A program made the translations under genes and the position numbers. Shown here in pieces: positions 1 through 10,243 of a DNA stretch of 64,000 nucleotides; position 1 is the first letter of the stretch, and each line of letters opens with the position of its first letter. This DNA is from Ilex aquifolium (taxonomy: Eukaryota; Streptophyta; Magnoliopsida; Aquifoliales; Aquifoliaceae), in NCBI GenBank assembly GCA_951799425.1, contig OX637397.1, positions 20,279,064-20,343,063 on the forward strand, written 5' to 3'. The notes beneath the pieces are model-generated. The model had not been told where the DNA came from, ran no database searches, and saw only the letters and a list, made by a program, of their open reading frames with translations.

Positions 1-343
1 AGATTCACAACACAATTAAAACATTGCATAGATCCAGTTTGGCCTTCATGAATTGAGGAGGGTTGGACCTGATATAGATCTATGCGGGCATTATTTGCAC
101 AAAGAATCTGCTCTTAGACTCGAACCCAAGATCTCAAGTTTTATATTTTTTTCTAGAAAGGAACCAAAATTTCGTAGATTAACAGAAGATCATAGAAAGA
201 AGCACAATGGTGGACAAGCAGTCCAACCAACATGCCTGTCAACACAACCTCAAGGCTTTCAGCCCAACCCTTTTACCATTGCACTAGGCAATAACTTCTT
301 AGAATAATAACATTCATAGAAAATAATTTCAAGAAAAATGTAC
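1..343 (-). other. Intron of the SPARK gene
   Basis: This follows directly after the splice donor of the SPARK exon. I found no frame continuing the conserved Cys-rich region, so it is read as intron. The small plus-strand frame at 53-307 has no recognisable content. Confidence 0.55.
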
Positions 344-1229
344 CTTTATTAACTTTGCAGGCAGATAATATTCGAAAACCAGTATTAGCAACATCGAATG
401 AGAGTTTCCTAGAAAGCCATGAATACACCACCCCTTTACAATCATTTAGAATGTCAATATGAGTAGGCTCTCCAATTATGTTTTTGTCATCATTGATCAT
501 TGATTGTGTCCCTGATATCTGAAGTGCAGCCTCCATAATTGCAGGCTGACAAATTGGTCTGCAGCACTCTTTAAGAGGATCAACAGTACTGCAAGCGTCC
601 ACTAATTTGCTTGTGTTCACTGTTTTGTCAAAAGTGGTTATATCCTTTACAGGACAAGAGCCACCAGTAAGATTTGACGACTTTATAGAGCAGATAGTAG
701 GTATTGAGCTGTTTGCCCCTCTGCTGGCTAATATACTGACGATATCTTTAAAACAATCATCAGCCACGGCATTTTGCAGAACTAAATTATCCGAATTGGT
801 GCTGTAGAATCCCTGGAATATGCGGAGTAAACTATTGACCTGTGGGCAACATATAACATTTCCTACTAGTGCAGCTAAAGGTTGAGAACAATCAGATGCA
901 GTCTTGTCCATGATCATTGAAATGGTAGAAAAATTTACTGGGCATCTTCCAGTCAAGACTGGATCATAGGTTGTTGGGAAGGAAGGGTACATCGGTGATA
1001 AAGGCTCACCAGGAAAAGGATAGTGTGGAATAACAGCAGGAGATATTACTATGGGTTCAAAGAGTGCACTAGTAGGCGGGCTGGCCAGCTCAGAAGTAGA
1101 CGAGATAAGGCTAGTCTCATGCGGCATATGCAATGCAACCACATTTTGAAAACTGGACAGCCAGATAGTGAACAATAAGAACTGAGGGCACAAAAGACCT
1201 GCAACCAGAAACAAACCTGCGTTCAACAT
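344..1229 (-). CDS. SPARK-domain GPI-anchored protein, large 5' exon (partial gene)
   Basis: The reading frame encodes about 295 residues resembling the plant family of uncharacterised GPI-anchored proteins typified by Arabidopsis At1g61900. Seen: a hydrophobic N-terminal segment (about residues 11-32, signal-peptide-like), a Ser/Pro-rich linker, then a Cys-rich SPARK-type region with the family landmarks VICCPQVNSLL, CSIKSSNLTGGSCPV and DPLKECCRPICQPAI, plus several N-x-S/T sites. The exon ends after ILSACKVNK at a good donor (AAAG|GTACAT at 344/343). The last 20 or so residues of the open frame beyond it are intron read-through. Later exons, including the GPI signal, must lie left of the window. 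The start is uncertain: ATG at 1229 is in frame, but a TTGCAG acceptor ends at 1199, so the first residues may be intron. Family members are expected at the outer plasma membrane; the molecular role is unknown to me. Confidence 0.8.
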
Positions 1230-3557
1230 TTATTCACATAATTGATTGCAACTAATAGATGAAAATGAGGGAATATGTACAAGTGAATGAGAGAGCGAGG
1301 AGAAATTAATGCCAACTATTGCTATTCGGGAAAAAAATCATGGCATGCAATTTGTAGTTGAAAACAATAGGTATAACACAATATTGTGAAATGTGAAAGT
1401 AGCTGTTCTTTCTTAAAAAATACAGGCAACAAATTAACATTTCCAAAAACACACTCCTGCCAGTCCAACCTTCTGTTAAAACAATGCTTCGCTCATTTAG
1501 TTCTACCTATTCTTTATTTTTAGCTATTTAATGCATTACAACGACACTAATATATTTATCACAATATCTTTTCAGTACAATATACGAGTGAAAAAGTAAA
1601 TTCTGTAACTCAAGAAAAAACCACCCAGGGTGGGGTCTGAGTCAAAATATGACCATCATATCCTGACCGACCAAAAGTGGGAAATAATGACACTGTATGA
1701 ATAAAATAAAAACCAATGTCACTCAGACCCGTAATGCAGCCTGGCTGGTCCAGTAATTAGATTAGACAGCATACTGTAGATCTTATCCACCACCACCCTC
1801 CCTCCCCCCCAAAAAAAAAAAAAAAAAAATTTGTAAACATGTCCTTGGAAACCATGATTCAAGGATGTAGTATTAACCATCGACTTGGAAGGCTCTGAGA
1901 CACAATTGGATACCCGTATAACCATTGAATACTGTTGAAGTGCCTAATTCTTGGAAATTAGGAGTTGTTGGTTGCGGTATGCGACCTAAAAGAAGAAGTT
2001 GAACTGAAAAATTCATGTCATATTGTGGCATCACAGGATGGGATCAGCCGATTCAGTGATGAGAACTCAATAGATTGACTCACAGACGTCTTGAATGACT
2101 TGGCTAAGTTGTGCAAGACTTGGGATTATATGTAACGTGAAACGGAATTGATTCTGAAGGTGTTGAGTCGGATATGACTTGCGATCCTTTGGAACTTGCT
2201 TAGATCTAATATATTGATCATGTTAGTCATTGGAAAACTTATCATGAAAATATATGAATGTACAATGTCAATTTGTTAAAAGGTTCATAAGTTACCAAAA
2301 AGGTTTTTGGAATCCAGGGTTCATGTTAAGATAGTCAGGTGGCAGGTGGGATACACGAACTAGAGTTGAGGGAAACAAACATTGAACGTGCTCAACGAAG
2401 AACTAGTCATCAAGTTTGCAGCTTATAAAAATAGTGCTAAGAAACATTGAAGGTCATTACAGGAATTAATTCAAACTCACTTTTAAAATACAACACCAAA
2501 GTTAAAAAAACCATCGACATGCCACTTATTTAGAAGAAAAAGAGCAAGGCTGGACATGCTGGGGCAAAAGCAATGCCCGCATAATTATTCGTCATCCAAA
2601 ATAGAAGGCTGGCAAAAAGAACTCCATAATTTCAATAGTTTACCTTTAATACAACTAGCGGTCTTCACACAATCCATAGCTATAGCTATGCTAACCCTCA
2701 GGCAACATTGAGACTCACAAAAGAAACCTCAGGGTAGTTGATTGTTTACCCAAAAGTCGTTCATGCCCACAGACCAACACCTGTACCAAGTTCAAACATC
2801 AGGGCAAACTCAAAGCGAAACACCCAGGCCATAAGGAAAGGAATAGAAGGAAAACAACAGATCTAGAATAAAACATGAGTATAAAAAGCTTCTTATATTC
2901 AGAATTTGAAATCAAGTACTTGCCAGAAATTTTAACTTAAAAGAGTTTTTAGCCTTCCTCGAGTTTATATAAAACAGAAACATGTGCTATCTTCTAAGTC
3001 CTAAAACAATACCTTTGATAACTTGCAAACAAAAATACTGCTCTAAAATGTAACTTTTGTCCGAGGTTAAATTTTGAGGTCTTTTTCACTCGATTGGATT
3101 GCTTGCATAAATATTTGTTTACAATGCACAAATGGCCAAAAAACATTATCCAAAATCTAACTATATAATTGTCTGGTTAAATTTTTTTGTTGATACATGG
3201 CTCTGTTTCTCTGTAAGCTTCAATCATGCCTCAACTAGTATAGGAAAGTCCATGAATACAAATTCCTATTGATTCAAAAGAATTTATTTCACTACCTAAA
3301 CATAGTTTCAATTCCCTTTCTTTATATCTTCAATCAATGGAAGGATTAATCACATTTGACCTCAGAATTAAACTTTTGTAAACGGAGTTTGCATGCACAA
3401 AACTTTAATTTAAAACTTATTTATAATCTTTTCATCTAAAAATAAGTTTTAAATGAATACATATTTTAATATTTCAATAATTGTGTATTATTAGGGCCCC
3501 ATGTAACATTTTCTCCTAAGGCCTCTACTTGTGTTGGGCCGCCCCAGAAATGTGTTG
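1230..3557. other. Non-coding stretch upstream of the SPARK exon
   Basis: AT-rich sequence without a supported gene; 5' flank or first intron of the SPARK gene. It holds a C-run followed by an A-run at about 1804-1829. On the minus strand, around 2650-2880, there is a transcript-like segment ending in a plausible donor (AAAG|GTAAAC). The 3480-3550 segment, with GGGCCGCCCC at its right edge, resembles the end of a hAT-type element, but no partner end was found. Confidence 0.4.
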
Positions 3558-3566
3558 TACTTTTAA

Positions 3567-3665
3567 GTGAAAATTGGGGCTCAGTCCTCCTTAAGGGACT
3601 TATAATGACTTTAGTCCGTCAAAGAAACTTATTTGGGAATAAGTCCATTTTTAATCTTACTAATA
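3567..3665 (+). repeat. Left TIR of the MULE
   Basis: Inverted copy of 11995-12093, about 70% similar by eye with small gaps. It contains GTCAAAGAAACTTATTT, matched by ATCAAGGAAACTTATTT in the right TIR. Confidence 0.65.
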
Positions 3666-3976
3666 AGTAGTTAAGTCCACTGTTTTTTTAAAATTCCAAA
3701 ATACCCTTCATATACCATTGAAATTAGTCTTCAACATTTAAATTAATTTCTTAATTGGGAAACAACTAATCCTTCATTCACGCTCAATAGAGATATGCTA
3801 GTAAGATTTTCTCTATAAAATTTGAAATTCAAATTTCCCATATATAATTAAACACGCATATCTATCTTTTCTGTATATAAAAAATATGTTTACAATCTCC
3901 CAATACAATTTTGGATTTTCCATATATATATATATATATATAACTTCAACCCATAAACTTTCCTAAACAAGATGTA

Positions 3977-4081
3977 CTGTTGCAGGTCCCTCTTCGCCGG
4001 CACCTCTGCTAGCTGCTCCACGACGACGTTACGCTTGGCAAGGTCTGTCGTCGATGGCCGACCCTTCTTCTTCCTCATCAC
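3977..4081 (-). pseudogene. Captured first-exon fragment, plant bromodomain-protein-like N terminus
   Basis: The minus strand reads MMRKKKGRPSTTDLAKR and then about 18 more residues before turning into AT-rich nonsense. A K-rich stretch followed by GRPS-x-x-DL-x-KR is the usual N terminus of a group of plant bromodomain proteins; that assignment rests on memory of the family, not a search. The 70 bases upstream (4082-4150) are CT-rich and look like a 5' leader, so the piece looks like leader plus exon 1. It lies inside the MULE TIRs and has higher GC than its surroundings, as expected for a Pack-MULE capture. No bromodomain follows, so it is a fragment, not a gene. Confidence 0.4.
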
Positions 4082-4479
4082 GATCTAGCCCATCTTTTTG
4101 AATTTCGAATCTCTCTCTCTAAATTTCTTATCTCTAGAACACTCTCTCTCTTATTTTACTCCATTATTTCTCTGAGGTGGTTTGGCTGCTTTCTAGTCAC
4201 ATTTGTAGTCCAAGCCTACGTCTGAGCCCGAGGCTTGGGGGGGAGTATCGAGGGTTAGTAAATGATGATTGAATGTATCTATCTTTGAGGATTTTGGCTT
4301 GGTAACAAATAATGATTGAATTATTGATACTGATTAAATGTTATTAGTTTTTTTAAAATGTCACTGTTTTTGAGTTTTAATGTTACTATTTTTGTTTGAA
4401 TGTATCATCAACTTCTCATGTTGCTTAAAAATGCTCAATGTGTTATTAGTTTGAACCTTAATTTTGTTCAATATTCCAT

Positions 4480-4800
4480 GTTACTATTTTTTTTGACCAT
4501 ATCACTATTTTTTTTGTTGAGCATGTTACTACTGTTATTTTTCAAATATTAATATTCAATGTTATTATTATTTTTTGAATATTACTATTTGTTTGTATTT
4601 GAATGTTATTATTCTTTGTTTTTAATGTTACTATTTTTTTTGGTGAGCATGTTCCTGTTTTTGTTGAACATGTTACTGTTTTTGTTGAGCATGTTACTAT
4701 TTTTATTGAGCATGTTATTACTGTTATTTTCCCAAATATTAATATTTAATATTACTATTTTTTTTTAATGTTACTATTTTTGTGTGTTTGAATGTTACTA
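4480..4800. repeat. T-rich degenerate tandem repeat
   Basis: Irregular repeats of roughly 20-30 bases built on GTTACTATTTTTGTTGAGCAT. They lie within the MULE, left of the Helitron. The Leu/Phe-rich open frame across them (4559-4768) is a by-product. Confidence 0.6.
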
Positions 4801-4929
4801 TACGAGAGAGAGAAATAAATAGTCATATTCTATATATGGATATCTATATCTATATAATAAAACAAAAAGGAAGTTAAATTTTATCCCCTATACATTTTCC
4901 CGTTCATTCACCTATAGTTCAGATTACTT

Positions 4930-5165
4930 CACACTTCATCTCACGGTAGAAATTGATCCCTATTCCCCTCTATTTGTGTCTCATCAGCCTCTTCCGTTTC
5001 TCTCTTTCTCTCCACTCCCATCTCTCCCTCTGGCGTCCTTTTCTTTCTCTCCAGTCCATCTCTCTCCCCCCAATTTCTCTCTTCCCTCTTTCCTATATTT
5101 CACCCACTTCTCTCTTCTCTCCGGCGATCTAGCACCTCGGGAAGCCCTCTTGACCCTCTAAGGTT
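4930..5165 (+). other. CT-rich leader-like segment carried by the Helitron
   Basis: Strongly pyrimidine-rich (CTCTCTC and CTTCC runs) and ends CTCTAAG|GTTTGTG, a plausible splice donor. It has the look of a plant 5' untranslated exon picked up by the Helitron. The open frame at 4976-5161 is low complexity and not a convincing protein. Confidence 0.35.
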
Positions 5166-5214
5166 TGTGTACTTGTCTCCCCCTCTCTCTTTTCTGTTCT
5201 TCCTCTTCTTCACC

Positions 5215-5580
5215 ACACACTGCGGACACCCATGGCACACACCGAGCACACATACGCATACACCAGCGTATATACACACACAGCACACACATAATGGAAC
5301 CCACACACACACTTCGCAAAACTGAACACACCCAGCATGCACACACAACAGTACACACGCACCCTGCACATACACAAGCATAGAACACACAACACACACA
5401 GACCCAGGATCCCAGCATACATATTTTGTAGATTTGTACCAAGTTAAGCTTTATAGACAAAATCACAGCACATACATATTTTATCGGTCCAAAACCCATT
5501 ATTTTTTAGTACACACCCAAAACGTATAGGTCACACACAACAAAACAGACATAACACACACACACACACACACACATATA
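5215..5580. repeat. CA-rich microsatellite region
   Basis: Imperfect and perfect (CA)n runs, ending in a clean (AC)n near 5555-5575. The repeat creates false Cys/Val-rich frames on the minus strand (about 5100-5499) and His/Thr-rich ones on the plus strand. Confidence 0.85.
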
Positions 5581-6350
5581 CATAGGGCTGCTTTATCAAG
5601 GCCGTAGCTTACATGATTTCTTTGATTCAAAGGCTATGATTTCAAATTGTTTGTTGTTTTGCAAAATTTTCCATGTTTCTATGGTTGCATGATTTCTTAC
5701 CACAACTCCATCTCCTTCTTTTAGTCCCCACCCCACAACCAAGCTCCTCCACCCACCACATTCTACCACCAACCACTTTTGGGCATATTGTGCTAATTAA
5801 TTTTGCTATTATTTGGGTGCTAAATTTGATATTTGGTGTTGCTTTGAGATATTGTGTTTCTACTTGGTTGATGGAGAAATCTATTAGTACTTAAGTTCTT
5901 CTATTCTCTGTTTGATTGGTTTTTGATTTTATGCCATTTCATGATGGCTGCTTCATTCTTTGAAACCCGAGACCTTCAAAAATCGATTGTTGTTGGTGTT
6001 TCTTGGGCAATTAGATTGCAATTGCTCAATAGTTGATAGTGGTAATGGTTTTTTAGTTTTTAAATACTTAAATGTGTATATATGTACCAGACATAGAGTT
6101 TATGGTTTTTTAATCCTTTTTTGTGTAAATAATTCTCATTTTTTATTTTTATCGATCATTGTTTATTTGTATGCCTATTGGTAATTTGGTATCATATTCC
6201 TACTTGAAAGATGACAATTATAATTGAAATGCAGTTGCTTTTTTCTATCCTTGAATTTAGATATTTTCTCAATTATTAAGGCTCTTTCAAAAATGTTGCA
6301 ACAATTTAGCATGTTCAATCTAATCTTTCATGTTAAATTTGGCTGTTAAT

Positions 6351-7052
6351 ATGGATCCTAATCCTGTGGAGGCTCAAGCTACTCTCTATAATAAAACATA
6401 CTGTCATGCCTACATGTTATTTAGAGTTTCCTTTCTATTTTTTTCCTTTTTTTTTTTTTGTAGTGAGTTTTCTTATTAAGGATTCTCATTTTTTTTTTAA
6501 TTTGACAATTTATTTCGTACATCTATGTTCCAAATTCCAATTGTTGACCAATATCTGCAGAGATCAGGCTAGTCAAATGTTAGAGAAAAAGATATAGTGG
6601 TAGAGGTAAATCAGAAGAGTCAAATGACTCAAATCTGACTTTACGATTACTTGAGCAATTATTTAAGGTATTTTGTTGTATCAACCCAATTAGTTAGGAA
6701 GACTTCATTTTTTAGTAAGCAAAAAACAGAATATGCATTATTTGAAAAGGGTTAAGAGAGTAAGCAAATTCTTTATTGGTATTTTGAATTTGCACATGCA
6801 ATATCTTTACACATGGTTTCTTAATTTCACATATGTAGTATCAGTTTTAAAATAATTGCCCAGTTCACTACATCATTGTTAATTCAATCCAAATATATAT
6901 TTATCTTTCTAGGCTTTGTTGGTGATTTATTTGGTAGGTCTGTTGAAAATTGGGCTATTTTCGAAGATTTCTTAGGTGGGTTAGTGAGGCAAGGATGGTG
7001 TTTCAACCATTACCATACTGCACTCGAACAAATATCATTTGGTACATATTGA
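6351..7052 (+). pseudogene. Possible captured exons in the Helitron, product unknown
   Basis: Three exon-like pieces lie in order on the plus strand. The first is an ATG at 6351 opening MDPNPVEAQATL. The second follows a TCTGCAG acceptor near 6560. The third follows a TTTCTAG acceptor (6912) and holds about 47 open residues starting GFVGDLFGRSVENWAIF, ending at a stop near 7052. I do not recognise the product. A further acceptor-led piece lies at about 10964. Such strings are typical of host gene pieces carried by Helitrons, but intron sequence cannot be excluded. Confidence 0.3.
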
Positions 7053-7917
7053 ATTGGTTTCTTGCCTCTAATATTTTCGCCTCACATCTCAGGGAAAGAT
7101 GAAAGAATGACGTTCTTGAATTTCTTCCCTAACTACGTTGACCCACTTGATCTTTTTGGGCATGGACAGTAGCTATGACTACAATCTACTATTGTTATAA
7201 GGTATATTTGTGTATGTGTGCATTCGCTTATTCAATGACCTTCTTTTCTTTTGATCAATTTTCAACTCTTGGATAGATCTTGATTGTCATCTTAGCTTGC
7301 TTTGAAAATCAGTGAAGATGGTTGGCTTGGACTTGAACATTTAACCCACCCAAATTTTGTTATACACAGGCAATATCAACGAGCAACAGTGATAGCAACT
7401 AGCAGTGACTAGGAATCCATAATGGCCTAAATACCTGTAAAATTGTAGCAAATGAGGTCATTTATATTAATTTGATAATTTTCAGGTTGGTATCATGGTG
7501 CACTAACCAGTGTTAGATACAAAATAAATGTAACAAAATCTGATCTTCATTAGAAAGAAATAAACTTTTTAATTATCTTAACTTGAGATGTAAATCCTTT
7601 GCAAGGGTGGTGTTGGCTATTGGGACGTTGATGTCTTAATATTCATATTAAGGAGTTTAAGGGAATTAATACCAAGCACTAAACTTATAAATTTTTATAT
7701 ACCTAAATTGCCTGTGAGCATTTCCTTCAATATCGTTTGTTTAGCAATAAAGTTGAAAGTTCTTCACTTAGTTGTGCCAGCAAACAATTGTGTTTGGGCA
7801 AGGTTGTGATGTGATGGCCAATCTAGCATTTTATCATATGATTCTAAAATGAATATATTGTGTAGACACAATGATATTTTTTCGGGGTCATGTTTTTAGA
7901 GGATTGTGGTTGTTTAT

Positions 7918-8121
7918 ACTTGAAATATTTAGAAGAAAGAAAGGGATACAAACCAATTGTAGAGCCCCAGTATATATAGTCAAAAATAAAGGTACAATAA
8001 GGGTAAAATAAGGAAAAATAAGAAAAACCCTAACAAACTAGGAAATAACTCCAAACTAGGAAAAATAAGGAAAACCCTAACAAACTAGGAAATAACTTCA
8101 AACTAGGAAATAACTCCAACA
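7918..8121 (-). repeat. 3' LTR of nested copia element
   Basis: Direct repeat of 10035-10238, same length, with only scattered differences by eye. It contains two internal copies of a 'CCCTAACAAACTAGGAAATAAC' type motif (complement strand). Confidence 0.85.
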
Positions 8122-8800
8122 CTCCCCCTCAAGCTAGGCGCAAAAATGTTAATTAAGCCAAGCTTGACAACGGAGTCCCGAAGAATGGATAGAGTGACAG
8201 GTTTGGTAAAAACATCTGCAACCTGATCACTGATCCCCACAAACGCTGGAGTGACAATATCACTGCTAACCTTCTCTTGAAGAAACTAGGTAAAATACTA
8301 GCATGCAAGCTAGGAACAGATAAAGACAAATCCATCTCTCTCATGTCCCCTGATAATAATCCTCTTGGTACTTAGGTCGTGTAGTAGTGGCAGTAGCAGA
8401 CGTCGAACCCTGAGAAGTCAGAGTGGACATAAGTATATCCAATCGGGATGTGATAGCATCCATATCACTCTGCCAAGGAGGAACAGTATGAGCAGCAACA
8501 GAAACAGCGGTAGTAGGTGGTGGTATCTCAGCAATAGCAGCAGTAGCAACAGTACGGCCGCGAGGAGACGGCTTAAACTCCGGATGGAGCTTCCAACAAG
8601 TAGCCCTGAGATGTCCTGGTCGGCCACAATAATCACACTGACGAGAATCCCCCTGTCTGCACTGGTCTGGGGCGCCCTAACGGCGCTGGTCAAACATAAA
8701 GGTGGAAGTACCAATAGAGGTCTCAACGGTAGAGGTGTCAACAGTAGGGGTCTCAAAACCCTCAGTAGTGGTCATAGCAACAATAATACTAGGGCACCCA
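8122..8800 (-). pseudogene. Copia gag zinc-knuckle region joined to pol C-terminal remnant
   Basis: Minus-strand reading. At about 8240-8140 there is the familiar end of copia RNase H (VADVFTKPVTLSILRDSVVK), which stops shortly before the polypurine tract. At about 8640-8590 there is a CCHC zinc knuckle, CDYCGRPGHLRATC, from gag, followed by a Ser/Thr/Ala-rich spacer. In a full copia element about 3 kb of protease, integrase and RT should separate these two parts. Here less than 400 bp does, so the element has a large internal deletion. The long plus-strand frame at 8365-8814 is antisense to this and not a gene. Confidence 0.7.
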
Positions 8801-8814
8801 TGACAGAAAAATAA

Positions 8815-9395
8815 CTCTAAAATAAATAGAGAGATAAAATAAGGGAGAACAATATACCGCCAGTCGACCAATAGCGACAAATAAAGAAGGTCCAGAAAGC
8901 TCCCAAATAATCAGGTCACGGTGCACAGAAAAACAACTCTAAAATAAATAGAGAGATAAAATAAGGGAGAACAATATACCTCCAGTCGACCAATAGCGAC
9001 AAATAAAGAAGGTCCAGAAAGCTCCCAAATAATCAGGTCACGGTACCCAGAAATTCAAGAAATATAAATAAATGATCTACTGCATCAAGAGCAGATCAAC
9101 GAAGAAATCTCTAAAATAAATAGAGAGATAAAATAAGGGAGAACAATATACCTCCAGTCGACCAATAGTGACAAATAAAGAAGGTCCAGAAAGCTCCCAA
9201 ATAATTAGATCACGGTGCCCAGAAAAACAACTCTAAAATAAATAGAGAGATAAAATAAGGGAGAACAATATACCTCCAGTCGACCAATAGCGACAAATAA
9301 AGAAGGTCCAAAAAAGCTCCCAAATAATTAGGTCACGGTGTCTAGAAATTCAAAAAATATAAAAGTGATCTACTGCATTAAAAGCAGATCAACAA
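8815..9395. repeat. Higher-order tandem repeat (122-bp units in two ~290-bp blocks)
   Basis: Four copies of a 122-bp unit beginning CTCTAAAATAAATAGAGAGA start at 8815, 8937, 9109 and 9231. Copies 2 and 4 are each followed by the same ~50-bp extension (GATCTACTGCAT...GCAGATCAAC), so the whole is two ~290-bp blocks. It lies in the leader/gag region of the small copia element. Confidence 0.85.
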
Positions 9396-9818
9396 AAAGT
9401 GCGGAGAACGAAGTCCACTCAACAAAAAACGCGACCCGACAGCGGGCTGATGAGTGGGCTGGGCAGTGACCCATCACCGACTGTCTTACAATCAGACCAG
9501 TCCATCAAACAGCATCACCGACTCAACAAACAGATTAAACAAACCAGCAACGTGACGAATCCTCAATGCACAAAACCAACAACGGCCCAAATTAACAAAA
9601 GAATACCCAAACCAAAAGCCTCAACTAGCAGTAGCCAAAATCAACAAACCCTAATAATTAGGATTTCTTACCTTACAACGACTAGTTCAGCGGGGAAGAC
9701 CAAACAACGAGAAACACTAGCAGAAGAGAGGAGACAACCAACGCCAAACAATCCAAAGTTCGTCACAAATCAACTCAACAACTTTGCAAATCAAATACCC
9801 ATAACAGTCAAATTCGGC

Positions 9819-9930
9819 ACTGTTCACAGCGCGTGAACAGTAACTTCGACACTGTTCACAGCGCGTGAACAGTACCGAGATACTGTTCACAGCGCGTGAA
9901 CAGTACCGAAACACTGTTCACAGCCCTTAG
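9819..9930. repeat. Tandem palindrome array
   Basis: The near-perfect palindrome CTGTTCACAGCGCGTGAACAG occurs three times with a fourth half copy, at a 31-32 bp period (starts 9819, 9851, 9882, 9913). It sits between the PBS (10023-10034) and gag, in the untranslated leader of the minus-oriented copia element. Confidence 0.9.
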
Positions 9931-10034
9931 AACTTCAAAAAATCAGCAACCCTAATCCAAGAATATATTATTTCTCCAACTAAATTACTGTGGTGCTACA
10001 ATATATTTTGAATCGAAACCATGCTCTGATACCA

Positions 10035-10238
10035 ACTTGAAATATTTAGAAGAAAGAAAGGGATACAAACCAATTGTAGAGCCCCAGTATATATAGTCAA
10101 AAATAAAGGTACAATAAGGGTAAAATAAGGAAAAATAAGGAAAACCCTAACAAACTAGGAAATAACTTCAAACTAGGTAAAATAAGGAAAACCCTAACAA
10201 ACTAGGAAATAACTCCAAACTAGGAAATAACTCAAACA
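10035..10238 (-). repeat. 5' LTR of nested copia element
   Basis: Its end abuts the PBS with no spacer. In element orientation it starts TGTTTGAG and ends CAAGT, so the 3' terminal dinucleotide is not the usual CA if the TTTAT duplication marks the true edge. Confidence 0.85.
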
Positions 10239-10243
10239 TTTAT

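Larger units (their letters stand above)
7918..10238 (-). mobile_element. Internally deleted Ty1/copia retrotransposon nested in the Helitron
   Basis: Two 204-bp LTRs (7918-8121 and 10035-10238) in direct orientation, flanked by perfect TTTAT target duplications (7913-7917 and 10239-10243). Read on the minus strand, the 5' LTR is at 10035-10238. The primer-binding site TGGTATCAGAGC (initiator tRNA-Met type) follows at 10034-10023, and a polypurine tract AGCTTGAGGGGGAG lies at about 8135-8122. The interior of about 1.9 kb keeps a long repetitive leader, a gag piece with a zinc knuckle and only the last residues of pol. Protease, integrase and RT are missing, so it depended on an autonomous relative. 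Confidence 0.85.

Noticed and set aside
5100..5499. Cys/Val-rich open frames on the minus strand (99 and 113 codons)
   Set aside because: They are translations of the (CA)n microsatellite; several overlapping frames are open at once and there is no family motif.
6383..6400. TCTCTATAATAAAAC as a second Helitron start
   Set aside because: The preceding base is C rather than A and no additional 3' end is visible; kept only as an alternative 5' end.
8365..8814. 149-codon plus-strand Ser/Arg-rich frame
   Set aside because: Antisense to the copia gag zinc-knuckle region on the minus strand.
8815..9930. Regular repeats considered as a CRISPR array
   Set aside because: Units are 122 bp, or 31-32 bp palindromes with near-identical spacers, in a plant retroelement leader; no unique spacers and no cas genes.
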